DNA of 64,000 nt from Lactobacillus sp. Sy-1 (GTDB lineage: Bacteria; Bacillota; Bacilli; Lactobacillales; Lactobacillaceae), in the NCBI RefSeq assembly GCF_019303535.1, contig NZ_JACCIU010000001.1:558001-622000 (forward strand), written 5' to 3'. The notes under the pieces were generated by a model, which did not search any database, was not told where the DNA came from, and saw only the letters and a list, made by a program, of their open reading frames with translations. Positions 8,315 through 17,500 of this stretch are shown piece by piece (positions within the stretch are counted from its first letter, which is position 1; each line of letters opens with the position of its first letter). The position numbers and the translations under genes are program-made.

Positions 8315-8767
8315 ATGGCTGTTTTAGACATTACCGAAATCATGGATTTAATTCCCAATCGTTACCCCATCTTATACATTGACCGGGTAGACGAACTAGT
8401 ACCTGATGAAAAGATCGTGGCTACTAAGAACGTGACGATCAACGAAAACTACTTCCAAGGACACTTCCCTGGGAACCCCGTAATGCCTGGGGTATTGATC
8501 ATTGAATCAATGGCGCAAGCTGCATCAATCTTAATCTTAAAGAGTGAAAAGTATAAGGATAAGACTGCTTACATGGGTTCCATCAAGAATGCGAAGTTCA
8601 GAAAGATGGTCCGCCCTGGTGACGTGATCAGATTTGAAATTACCATGAAGAAGCAACACAGTAATATGGGAACCGTTGATTGTATTGCTTACGTCGGTGA
8701 TAAAAAGGCTTGTCAAGCTGAACTATCATTCATCGTACCGGACAAGAAACGTCCAGAAGCAGAATAA
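8315..8767 (+). CDS. fabZ: 3-hydroxyacyl-ACP dehydratase (FabZ), intact copy
   Basis: FabZ dehydrates 3-hydroxyacyl-ACP to enoyl-ACP. The 150-residue protein has the complete hot-dog signature FQGHFPGNPVMPGVLIIESMAQ with catalytic His50 and Glu64. AGGAGG lies 7 nt before the ATG. Compared with the FabZ-like gene at 3521, all catalytic elements are present, so this is the working dehydratase of the operon. It sits next to fabF instead of between accB and accC. Some lactobacillal FabZ enzymes also isomerise; sequence alone does not show whether this one does. Confidence 0.95.
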   Translation: MAVLDITEIMDLIPNRYPILYIDRVDELVPDEKIVATKNVTINENYFQGHFPGNPVMPGVLIIESMAQAASILILKSEKYKDKTAYMGSIKNAKFRKMVRPGDVIRFEITMKKQHSNMGTVDCIAYVGDKKACQAELSFIVPDKKRPEAE

Positions 8768-8778
8768 GGAGGAGCATT

Positions 8779-10017
8779 ATGGAACATCGTGTCGCTGTCG
8801 TAGGGATTGGGGCTGTTACCCCACTAGGTAACGATTCCAAGACCTTCTTAGATAATATTTTTGCTAATAAGACCGGAATTGCACCGATTACCCATTTTGA
8901 TGCTACCGAAACTGGGATTACGGTCGCTGCTGAAGTAAAGGACTTTGATCCTTTGAAGCGGATTCCAAAGAAGATCTCCAAGCGAATGGACGACTTCTCC
9001 CGTTACGCTGTTTACTCCGCCTTTGAAGCCATGGAAATGGCCGGCCTTGAAAAGGGGAGCTACGACCCTGATGACATCGGGGTAATCTACGGTTCTGGAA
9101 TCGGGGGCTTAACGACGATTCAAGAACAAGCCATTAAGATGCACGATAAGGGACCTAAGCGGGTTTCTCCATTTTTCGTTCCTAATTCGATTATTAATAT
9201 GGCGGCTGGGAACATCTCAATTAATTTGGATACCCGGAACATTAATGAAGCGGTCGTTACCGCCTGTGCTTCTGGAACCAATGCAATTGGTGACGCCTTC
9301 GAACGAATTAAGAGTGGCAAAGCTACCTATATGATAACCGGTGGATCTGAAGCATCAATTAACGAACTGGGCATTTCTGGATTCGCTGCTTTGACTGCAC
9401 TATCAGATTCGACCGATCCACTCCGTGCTTCAATGCCATTTGATAAGAACCGTTCCGGGTTCGTAATGGGTGAAGGGGCTGGAACATTGGTCCTTGAAGA
9501 TTACGACCATGCTAAGCAACGGGGGGCTAACATCCTCGCTGAAATCACTGGTTATGGTGCGACGGGGGATGCCTACCATCTAACTGCTCCCCGCCCAGAC
9601 GGAAGTGGGGCCATCAAAGCGATGAAGGAAGCCATCAAGGAAAGTGGCATGACCGAAGGGGACGTTGATTACATCAACGCCCACGGAACGGCCACTCAAG
9701 CAAACGACTCCGCTGAATCAGAAGGAATCGCCAAGCTCTTTGACGGAGTCAATGACCACCTTAAGGTAAGTAGTACGAAGGGCCAAACTGGTCACGCCCT
9801 TGGGGCAGCTGGTTCGCTTGAAGCCGTAATCATGATTGGCGCCCTCCAACGCAATGTGATGCCGGTCAATGTCGGGATGTTTGACCTCGATCCAGAAGTG
9901 AAGACAACCATTGTGACCGATGAAAACAAAAATTCACCAGTTAACTTTGCGTTAAGTAACTCACTTGGATTCGGTGGCCATAACGCCGTCCTAGCCTTTA
10001 AGAGTGTTCGCAAGTAA
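8779..10017 (+). CDS. fabF: 3-oxoacyl-ACP synthase II (FabF)
   Basis: FabF condenses malonyl-ACP with growing acyl-ACP. The 412-residue thiolase-fold protein has Cys163 in TACASGTNA, His302 in NAHGTATQAND and His339 in KGQTGHALGAAG, the full Cys-His-His set. AAGGAGG precedes the ATG. It is the last gene of the operon and is followed by a terminator at 10041. Its position after fabZ, at the end, differs from the common streptococcal order, in which fabF follows fabG. Confidence 0.96.
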   Translation: MEHRVAVVGIGAVTPLGNDSKTFLDNIFANKTGIAPITHFDATETGITVAAEVKDFDPLKRIPKKISKRMDDFSRYAVYSAFEAMEMAGLEKGSYDPDDIGVIYGSGIGGLTTIQEQAIKMHDKGPKRVSPFFVPNSIINMAAGNISINLDTRNINEAVVTACASGTNAIGDAFERIKSGKATYMITGGSEASINELGISGFAALTALSDSTDPLRASMPFDKNRSGFVMGEGAGTLVLEDYDHAKQRGANILAEITGYGATGDAYHLTAPRPDGSGAIKAMKEAIKESGMTEGDVDYINAHGTATQANDSAESEGIAKLFDGVNDHLKVSSTKGQTGHALGAAGSLEAVIMIGALQRNVMPVNVGMFDLDPEVKTTIVTDENKNSPVNFALSNSLGFGGHNAVLAFKSVRK

Positions 10018-10040
10018 AAATGAACCCCAAATTAATAAAA

Positions 10041-10080
10041 AGCTAAATTGTTCGAAGCAGACAATTTGGCTTTTTATTTT
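10041..10080 (+). terminator. Terminator of the fab operon
   Basis: An 11-bp stem with one G-T pair (10041-10051 with 10061-10071) and a 9-nt loop is followed by a T-rich run. It lies 24 bp after the fabF stop. Confidence 0.85.
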
Positions 10081-10130
10081 GAAAAACATGTGATTTTTTT
10101 AACTTTTTCTTCTGAATTGAGGGGGGGTTG

Positions 10131-10168
10131 TGTTATAATACAATCACAATGTTTAAGGATAAACATTG
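10131..10168 (+). promoter_or_regulatory. Distal promoter and 5'-end hairpin of the surface-protein gene
   Basis: An extended -10 element (TG at 10131, TATAAT at 10134-10139) has no good -35 box. The predicted start, about 10146, coincides with a perfect 9-bp stem-loop (10147-10155 with 10160-10168, loop AGGA). A hairpin at the very 5' end is a known way to stabilise abundant mRNAs; that role here is inferred. Confidence 0.6.
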
Positions 10169-10243
10169 CGGTAACCGCTATTTTTATTTTATTTCTTACA
10201 CGCTGGTTACGAAAATTACAGCTATATTAAAGTATGTATGATA

Positions 10244-10274
10244 TTGTACAAATCATAATATTTTATGCTATAAT
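10244..10274 (+). promoter_or_regulatory. Proximal promoter of the surface-protein gene
   Basis: TTGTAC (10244-10249) and TATAAT (10269-10274), spacer 19 bp, with a TGC extension just upstream of the -10 box. The predicted start is near 10281. Two extended -10 promoters in tandem suggest strong expression of the gene at 10402. Confidence 0.65.
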
Positions 10275-10282
10275 ACCAGTTG

Positions 10283-10375
10283 TTATGTAATTGTTGCATG
10301 GCGGTTACATAATGCCGTAAAGGCATTTTGTTTTGTCCTGTATTAGCATATTAGAAGTAAGGCATCCTGCCTTGC
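10283..10375 (+). promoter_or_regulatory. Structured 5' leader with three hairpins
   Basis: Three stem-loops follow the proximal promoter: TTATGTAA pairing with TTACATAA (10283-10290 with 10305-10312); AATGCC with GGCATT (10311-10316 with 10322-10327), followed by a U-rich stretch; and an 8-bp stem with a 3-nt loop (10357-10364 with 10368-10375). AAGGCA at 10320-10325 can instead pair with TGCCTT at 10368-10373, so the second and third hairpins have an alternative fold. This may control read-through or stability; no known riboswitch consensus was recognised. Confidence 0.5.
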
Positions 10376-10401
10376 AAAAATTATTTATGAGGTGATCTTT
10401 T

Positions 10402-13400
10402 ATGAAGTTCAATAAGAACCAATATCGTGTTGCAAACGATAAAAAGGTTATGCATAAGAGACACAAACAATGGGTTGTATTATCCACTGTTGCGTTCTCC
10501 TTATTAACTTTCTCCGCAGTAGAAGCAACTTCAGTTAACGCTGACACTACTACTTCTGCAAACGTTTCAAGCACATCAAGTGCTACTAGTTCAGCTACTT
10601 CAAGTGCTACTAGCTCAGCTACTTCAGCTGCTAGTTCAGCTACTTCAAGTGCTACTAGTTCAGATTCAAGTGCTACTAGTTCATCAGCTACTAGTTCATC
10701 AGCTAGCTCAGACTCAAGTGCTACTAGCTCATCAGCTACTAGTTCATCAGCTAGCTCAGACTCAAGTGCTACTAGTTCATCAGCTACTAGTTCAGTAGCT
10801 TCTGACTCCCCAGCACAAGTTAAGGCTTACGATGACGCTAAGTTAAGCGCATACCGTGCTACTTACGCATCAGCTAAGAGTGTTTACACTACTAGCGCTA
10901 CTAAGGCTAACAAGGCTGCTTACTTGAAGGCACGTGCTGCCGTTGATAACGTTAAGTACCTATACGCACAAAAGTACGATGGTGCTAATGTTTTAACTTA
11001 TAACTACAACCGGATCTTAGCTGCTGGTAACTACAAGGTTGCTGCTGCTGATCTTAAGCTTTCAAAGGCTAAGACTGCTGCTGCTAAGAAGTCTGCTAAG
11101 AAGGCATTGGCTACTGCTAAGGCTAACTTAAAGACTTTCAAGGAAAACTACGCTAAGGTTGATAAGTTACGGAAGGCATTTAACAAGGCTGGTTCATACG
11201 ACTTAAACGTTACTTTTGACGTTCCAGTTGTTCCTAACAGCTCATCAAGTGCTGTTTCATCAGCTGCTTCTGCTAACTCATCAGCATCAACTACTTCATC
11301 AGCTGCTTCATTGACTGATACTGAAGCATTATCAAATGCTTTTGTTAACGCATACAAGCTAGCTCAAAGTGGTTACAACTTCCGTTACACTGCTAACTCA
11401 TTAGCTTCAGAAGTTGACAAGAACTTATACGGTAACGTATATCCTAACAACGTTAAGACTACTAGTTCAGCATATATTAACACTCCTGCAGCTGTTAAGT
11501 TTGCTCGTCTTCTTGACCAATTAGCTAACACTGATGCTTTATCAGCAACTTCAAACGATGCTGCTTTAACTTCAGCATACGCAAGTCAAACTATGAGTTA
11601 CGCTGCTTCAGCTAGTGCTGCCATTGTTAGTTCATCAGATGTTGCTGTTAAGTCATCTGTTGCTAGCGCAATCAGTAACTACGCTGCTGCTACTGGTTCA
11701 TCTGCATCTGTTACTGTTGACGGTGTATCAAAGGTTGTTTACCTTGGTGCTAAGTCCGGTAACGATGGTCAATACCTTACTAACTTAGTTACTAACGCTG
11801 GTAGCCTTTACTCAGTTGCTGCTACTAACCTATCAGCTGCTGTTAGCGCTACTAACTGGAGCTCAGCACGGGCATACGCTAACCAAATCTGGGCTTACCA
11901 ACAAGGTAACTTCTCAGCTACTCCATACGATAACACCACTACTTCAAATGCATCCGTTGCAAACTTTGATGATGGTGTATACCACCTAGGTTCAGACGTT
12001 GCTAGTGTATTCGCATCTACTGGTTCAAGCTTAGCTTCATCAGTCGGTGTTTCAAACACTGCTAGTGCTGCTGCTCTTTACTCAGCAACTTCAAACGTTA
12101 ACAACCGTTGGGCTACTTTAAGCTACGACCGGACTGTATACCAAGGTGTAGCTAGTGACTCACTTTACATTGCTAACGCAAGTGCTGCTAACTCAAACAC
12201 TGTTTCATTAGTTTCTTCATTAGCTGGTTCAGCTTTTGTTAACTTTGATAACACTGGTGTTTACGTTGACACTGCTAACAGTAATGTTGCAACTGTTCAA
12301 TACACTGATCTTAATGGTAGCAAGGTTACTGCTCACTTCAACTCAGCTGGCGTTCTTGTGAACCAAAACGGTAGTTCAGTTGCTGCAAGTGCTCCATTAT
12401 CAAACGACAAGTACGTTGCATTGAAGGCATTCTCAGCTGCTTCAACTGCTTACAGTTCAGCTGCTGTTGCTCAATATGGTAACACTCAATCTGTTAATGC
12501 TAACTCAGCATACTACGCAAGTAAGTATGCGGTTGTATCTAACTTTGCTAACTTAGTAAACTCACTTAGTGGTAACTCATACGGTGATAATACTTCTGTT
12601 AATGAAAATGTTTCAACTAGCATTTATAGTTTCTACAGTCAAAACAAGGCTGTTTTAGATTCAGCATTTAGTGGTACTCTAGCTGACTTCACTTCTTTTG
12701 GTACTACTGCCAATAATAGTTCAGCAGTTTCAAGTGCCGTAGTTGCTAACTCAGTTTTAGCTTCTGCTGCTAAGGAAGCTAACAATAGTGCTTTTGCTCA
12801 AGTTAGTGGTCAAGTAAATACTGATAGTATTGCAGTATCTAATGCATATGCTGCTGTATCTTCAGCTGTTAACGCCAAGTCTAATGTAGCTTATACTAAT
12901 TCATCTGAATATTTATCTGCTGTATCTACTGCTGTTGGTACAGTTACTAATGCTACTTCTTCAGCTGTATCTGCTGCTCTAAGCACTGTTTCTAATGCTA
13001 TCTATGAAGCTTCTAGTAACGCTTCTGGATATACTTCAGCTTCAAATAGTAATGCTTTATCAGCATATGTATTTAGCTATGCATCTAATTTTGTATCTGC
13101 ATCAGCTCTTAGTTCATCTAATTCATTCGCTGCTGCAACTGCATCACTTAATAATGCTAATAATACTGTTGCTTCTAAGGCTGGAAATGTTACAAGCTCT
13201 AGTGCTTACAGTGCTTACAAGAGTTTAGCTGCTTCAGCTACTTCATTAGCTTCATCTGTTGCATCTTCAGCATCAGCTGCTAATGTAAATGGTGCTTACA
13301 ATGACTCAATCGATGCAGTTCAAAAGTCATTAGTTGCTAGTGGTTTATCATCAGTTGTTGCTGCTAACGTAAACAACAACTATGCTACCCTTGCTACTGC

Positions 13401-14361
13401 AATTAACAACTACAGAGGTACTCAATTTACTGCCTTTGGTAAGACTTACAACGTTGCTGATGTTTACAGTGAAATGTTTACTGCCGTAAACACTCCATTA
13501 TACGCAACTGCTAACGGTGTAGTTACTACTGTACCAGTTGGAACTACTAGTGAAGCATATGCTCACTCATTAGTTAACTCATTAGCTGATTCAGCTAGTG
13601 CAAGTGCTAACAACAACTACAGTGTTGCTTCAGTTGCCGAAAACAGTGCTAACTCAGCATATGTTTCAGCTGCTAGTGTATTTGCTGCTGTTACTGCACC
13701 AACTACTGGCGCTACTGCAATTCAAACTGTTACTACTGATGACGGTGTTACCCACACTGTTTACCTACCAACTGCTCCTAACACTGTTGGTACTAACTAT
13801 GTAACTGCTGATGGTGTTAACGTAACTACTACTACTATTACTAGTTATGCTAACGGTACTGTTACTTCAAGCACTAACACTGCTGCTACTCAAGCTTCTA
13901 ACTACAACTTCGGTTCAGTTGCTGCTCAATTGACTGGTTCAAGTGCTGCGCTTGCAAACTACTTGCCACAATTATCTTCAGCAGTTAACTCAGCTCAATA
14001 CGCTGCTAAGGTTGCCTTTAGTACTGCTGATGGTGCATGGAGTTCCGCTGCTAATAACTACAACTACTACAGTTCATTAGCTACTCAAAACTCAGCTAAC
14101 TCTTCAGCATCTGCTGCATACTCAAATGCTGCATCAAATGCTAAGAATTCAATGACTTCAGCTTCAAACGCTAAGGTTGACGCTGCTAACTCATACTGGG
14201 CTGCTCCAGATTCAGTTGCTAAGTCAGCAATCGCTTCAGCTGTTGCTAACTTAAACACTGGTTTCAGCAACGTTACTGCTGCTGAATCAGTTGCTGCTGA
14301 TTTATTCGCACCATACAACGTTAGTTTCTACACTAACGGTAACTACTCATACACTAAGTAA
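10402..14361 (+). CDS. Large Ser/Ala/Asn-rich secreted surface protein
   Basis: A 1,319-residue protein with a long N-terminal export signal: a basic stretch ending HKRHKQW, a hydrophobic core (about 34-46) and a likely cleavage after SVNA (about 49). The basic part resembles a degenerate KxYKxGKxW signal, the class often linked to serine-rich surface proteins. Residues about 52-136 are a Ser/Ala/Thr low-complexity stalk. The remainder is Ala/Ser/Asn/Thr-rich, with Lys/Tyr-rich helical stretches near 140-270 and many Asn-Ser-Ala segments. No LPxTG motif, LysM or SLH domain is visible, and it ends with YSYTK. Codon choice is very restricted (GCT, ACT, TCA, AAC, GTT), unlike its neighbours, which suggests very high expression as for S-layer proteins. 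Function unknown; an S-layer-like coat or adhesin is the best guess. GAGGTG precedes the ATG. Confidence 0.8.
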   Translation: MKFNKNQYRVANDKKVMHKRHKQWVVLSTVAFSLLTFSAVEATSVNADTTTSANVSSTSSATSSATSSATSSATSAASSATSSATSSDSSATSSSATSSSASSDSSATSSSATSSSASSDSSATSSSATSSVASDSPAQVKAYDDAKLSAYRATYASAKSVYTTSATKANKAAYLKARAAVDNVKYLYAQKYDGANVLTYNYNRILAAGNYKVAAADLKLSKAKTAAAKKSAKKALATAKANLKTFKENYAKVDKLRKAFNKAGSYDLNVTFDVPVVPNSSSSAVSSAASANSSASTTSSAASLTDTEALSNAFVNAYKLAQSGYNFRYTANSLASEVDKNLYGNVYPNNVKTTSSAYINTPAAVKFARLLDQLANTDALSATSNDAALTSAYASQTMSYAASASAAIVSSSDVAVKSSVASAISNYAAATGSSASVTVDGVSKVVYLGAKSGNDGQYLTNLVTNAGSLYSVAATNLSAAVSATNWSSARAYANQIWAYQQGNFSATPYDNTTTSNASVANFDDGVYHLGSDVASVFASTGSSLASSVGVSNTASAAALYSATSNVNNRWATLSYDRTVYQGVASDSLYIANASAANSNTVSLVSSLAGSAFVNFDNTGVYVDTANSNVATVQYTDLNGSKVTAHFNSAGVLVNQNGSSVAASAPLSNDKYVALKAFSAASTAYSSAAVAQYGNTQSVNANSAYYASKYAVVSNFANLVNSLSGNSYGDNTSVNENVSTSIYSFYSQNKAVLDSAFSGTLADFTSFGTTANNSSAVSSAVVANSVLASAAKEANNSAFAQVSGQVNTDSIAVSNAYAAVSSAVNAKSNVAYTNSSEYLSAVSTAVGTVTNATSSAVSAALSTVSNAIYEASSNASGYTSASNSNALSAYVFSYASNFVSASALSSSNSFAAATASLNNANNTVASKAGNVTSSSAYSAYKSLAASATSLASSVASSASAANVNGAYNDSIDAVQKSLVASGLSSVVAANVNNNYATLATAINNYRGTQFTAFGKTYNVADVYSEMFTAVNTPLYATANGVVTTVPVGTTSEAYAHSLVNSLADSASASANNNYSVASVAENSANSAYVSAASVFAAVTAPTTGATAIQTVTTDDGVTHTVYLPTAPNTVGTNYVTADGVNVTTTTITSYANGTVTSSTNTAATQASNYNFGSVAAQLTGSSAALANYLPQLSSAVNSAQYAAKVAFSTADGAWSSAANNYNYYSSLATQNSANSSASAAYSNAASNAKNSMTSASNAKVDAANSYWAAPDSVAKSAIASAVANLNTGFSNVTAAESVAADLFAPYNVSFYTNGNYSYTK
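10663..10794 (+). repeat. 48-bp tandem repeat in the Ser-rich stalk
   Basis: Two full 48-bp units (10663-10710 and 10711-10758) and a 36-bp partial third unit (10759-10794) differ at only a few bases. Each full unit encodes 16 residues, DSSATSSSATSSSASS. Near identity at DNA level means copy number could vary between strains and change stalk length in frame. Confidence 0.85.
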
Positions 14362-14422
14362 TTCTTAATTACTCAGTTGTATACCAAGTAAATTAATGCT
14401 TAATCATTAATTTCATATCTCT

Positions 14423-14454
14423 AAGGTTCCGACTTCGGTCGGGGCCTTTTTTTT
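14423..14454 (+). terminator. Terminator of the surface-protein gene
   Basis: An 11-bp stem with two G-T pairs closes on a TTCG tetraloop and is followed by eight or more T (stem 14423-14433 with 14438-14448). It is a strong rho-independent terminator, fitting a highly expressed gene. Confidence 0.92.
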
Positions 14455-14483
14455 ATCCATTTTTAATTGGTGTTAAATAACGG

Positions 14484-14489
14484 TATAAT
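14484..14489 (+). promoter_or_regulatory. -10 box of the fructan-enzyme gene
   Basis: TATAAT at 14484-14489 has no convincing -35 partner. A transcript starting near 14496 would leave only about 5 nt before the ATG at 14501 but about 35 nt before the ATG at 14531, which supports the latter as the true start. Confidence 0.5.
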
Positions 14490-14530
14490 AGGATAAGATT
14501 ATGATCAAAGAAAGCTTAGGGAGTTATAAA

Positions 14531-17500
14531 ATGGCAAATCAAGATAATCGCCAAGTGCGTTATAAAATGTATAAATCAGGAAAGTTATGGTTAGTGACTG
14601 GGATTACCGCAGCCGCATTTGTGGGAATTGACTTATCGAACCAGGCAGTTGTTCATGCTGATGTAAATCAGTCGGTAGCGACCAGTGCAGCTAGTAGTAG
14701 TTCAATTGTAGCTGATAGTGTCAGTGTTAGTTCTGCTACCAGTGCCAGTAGTGTTAGCGCTGCCGTAGTTAGTAGTGCAACTAAGGGATCAATTGTTGAT
14801 TCTGCGGCTTCCACCGCTAGTTACAATGCGACTAAGTTAAATGCTGCCGAGGGACCAGTCTTAAAAAATGAATCTGCAGTTTCATCCGATACTAGTACCT
14901 CCGAAGCCCTAATGACTAATACCATTTTAGACCAAAACTTCCATTATAATGTGCCGCGGGGGTATTCCAATGATGTGCAGACGATCCTGCCCCACAGTGA
15001 TGCCAATGGTAAAATTGATTATTACGATGTTTATTACCTCTATAATGCCTATCCTAGTCAAATGCAGTTTGCCGACGAATGGTACCATGCGACAACGACT
15101 GATTTTAAAACCTTCCAGCCATTTGATAGTGCCAATCCAACTGGGTTAAATAACGTTGCCATTCCCGATCCAGATTACGTTGACTCCAATGGCAATACTG
15201 GGTTGGAAGTTGCTAGTAATAATAAGAATGGAATTCCGTGGAACTACGTTGCGACGGGGTCGGTCATTTATAATGACGGGCTCCTAAAGACCGATCAGTG
15301 GAATCATCCAATCGATTTTAATGCGAAGCTAGCTTACTTTACTTCCTTCACTAGTGACGGGGATCAAATGACCTTCCTAGCTTATAGTAATAATGATCAG
15401 CAATTTCATCCGTATCAAGATCAACCAGTGATGAAACGCCAACAGTTTGGCATTGACCTCCAGGACTTTAGAGATCCGTCAGTGGTTCGAACCCAGAACG
15501 GATTTGTTGCCTACGTGTCGGGGGGCTGGTCGAAACAGATGTATGTCTTGACCAGTACCGACGGGGTTCATTGGCACTATAACTCAGCAAATAATATTAA
15601 TCTAGACCAGGGCCAAGCAATGGAAGTCGAAACGCCGATTGTGAAGACGATTAGCGGGCAGCCGTATTTATTTTATAGTTGGTCGACCGGAGATAATGCA
15701 AATGAAAAGGGCATCAATGCGATTAGTGGGGAAATTGATAGTCAAGGGATTTTTAAACTTAATTCCAGTAGTCAGATTACTAACTTAGATGGTTCAGCTT
15801 ATAAGGGCGATACCTATGCGGGGAACTTTGTGAATATCGATCCAGATACCCTAATTAACATTAATTGGTCTGGAAGCTGGCAATATTCTTTGGTTGGGAA
15901 TACCCTTACCTATACCTATTCCAAGCACAGCGGGAGTTTCTTACTTCCCCGGGTAATGCAGAATCTGAATGGGGTTCTGTGGTCGACACCAATCGAGCCT
16001 AATAATCAACTTGTGGGAACCATCAAAACGACCCAGGCTGATTTAAAACACCAATTTATTATTGGAACGAATAATAAACTCGACTTCACGTTTGATCACC
16101 CGGCTCAAACGCACTCGATTAAACTCTCCCGGGGTGAATCGAAGGTTACCATTACGATTAAGAATGGTAAGTTAACGCTAAGCCGTAAGAATGTCATTAA
16201 TCAACAGCTGGCTAAAAAGGTAACGATTCAATTACCGAATTTAAACACGACTAAAATGACGTTGTACCTAGATAATACGACATTAGAATTATACCTGCCG
16301 GAACAAAACCTGCTTTATAATGTGATTAACTTTACCAGTAATCAAAATGATCCGTACTTACTGGCGACGAATAGTAGTGCCACGATTGATAATTATCAGT
16401 TTAATAATAAGTACCCAGGGCTAACTCCTGCGGCAATTAATACGGTAATTGCTAAATTGGGGACAGCGATGAAGACTAGTCAAACGGCGGTCCGCCAGTT
16501 AACCCAATCCCTAAATCGTTATTACCAGACGAACATCAAGGGAGACGATTACGCGACCGCTAGTGCCGCTGCCCAAACGGCAACGCAGCAATTAAGTGCC
16601 GCCCAATCAGCAGTTTCATTAGCGAGTGGCTATGCCTCTCAAGCTGTCGCGCTATCTGGTGACGCGCGCGAAAACGTCTACTTGACGCTGGCTAGTTCAG
16701 CGTATGCTAAGGCTTCCACGGATGCTACGAGTGCTAGTCAAGCGGTATTAAACGCTAATCAGTTAATGACCGCCGTAGCCCCAAGCACATTTAAATCGGT
16801 GGCGGCGGTAGCTAAGCGCAGCGGCAAGGTGGTTACGGATCAAAAGGGGAACCCCCATTACTACGATTCGATTACTGGAGTCGAGATGCGGAATACTTTC
16901 TACATGCAAGATGGGAAGTATTACTACTTTGATAAGAATGGTAACATGGTGAAAAACCGCTTCTTTAAGGCCGTCCCAAATACGGATTATTACTACTACT
17001 TTAATCAAAAGGGCCAGGCCCTGACTGGTAAGCAGATAATTAACCATAAGGAATATCTATTTGATAGCAGTGGGATTCAAGTGCGGAATCAATTTGTGAA
17101 GGGGAAGGCTGGGAAATTTCGTTACTATAACCGGAGTGGAGTCCTAGTTACCAAATCTGGAATAATTAATGGCCACGCACTGACGATTAAAGCGAATGGT
17201 CAGATTACTAGTAAGAATAAGTTGATCCAATTTAACGATTACATTACTAAGCAGCCGAAGACCTACTACCTGAATGGAAAGTCCGAAGCCTACCATGGCG
17301 TAAAACAGGTCGGTCGGGTAATCTATAATTTTAGTAAGCAGGGGAATGCCGTTTACGGAACCTTTGTGGTAAATTCGAAGAATAAGGTGACTCGCTACTA
17401 CGACAAGTACGGGAACCTAATTAAGTACCAATATGTATTAGCATTTGGCAAGCAGGATTCGTACTACTTCTTTGATGCCAATGGTAAGGCCGTTAGCGGT

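Noticed and set aside
10149-10241. A 30-codon frame starting MFKDKHCG in the leader of the surface-protein gene
   Set aside because: It has no ribosome binding site, starts within a few bases of the predicted transcript start and lies inside the 5'-terminal hairpin. It looks like chance.
10663-10794. CRISPR-like array
   Set aside because: The repeats are contiguous, in frame and encode a Ser-rich stalk; there are no unique spacers and no cas genes.
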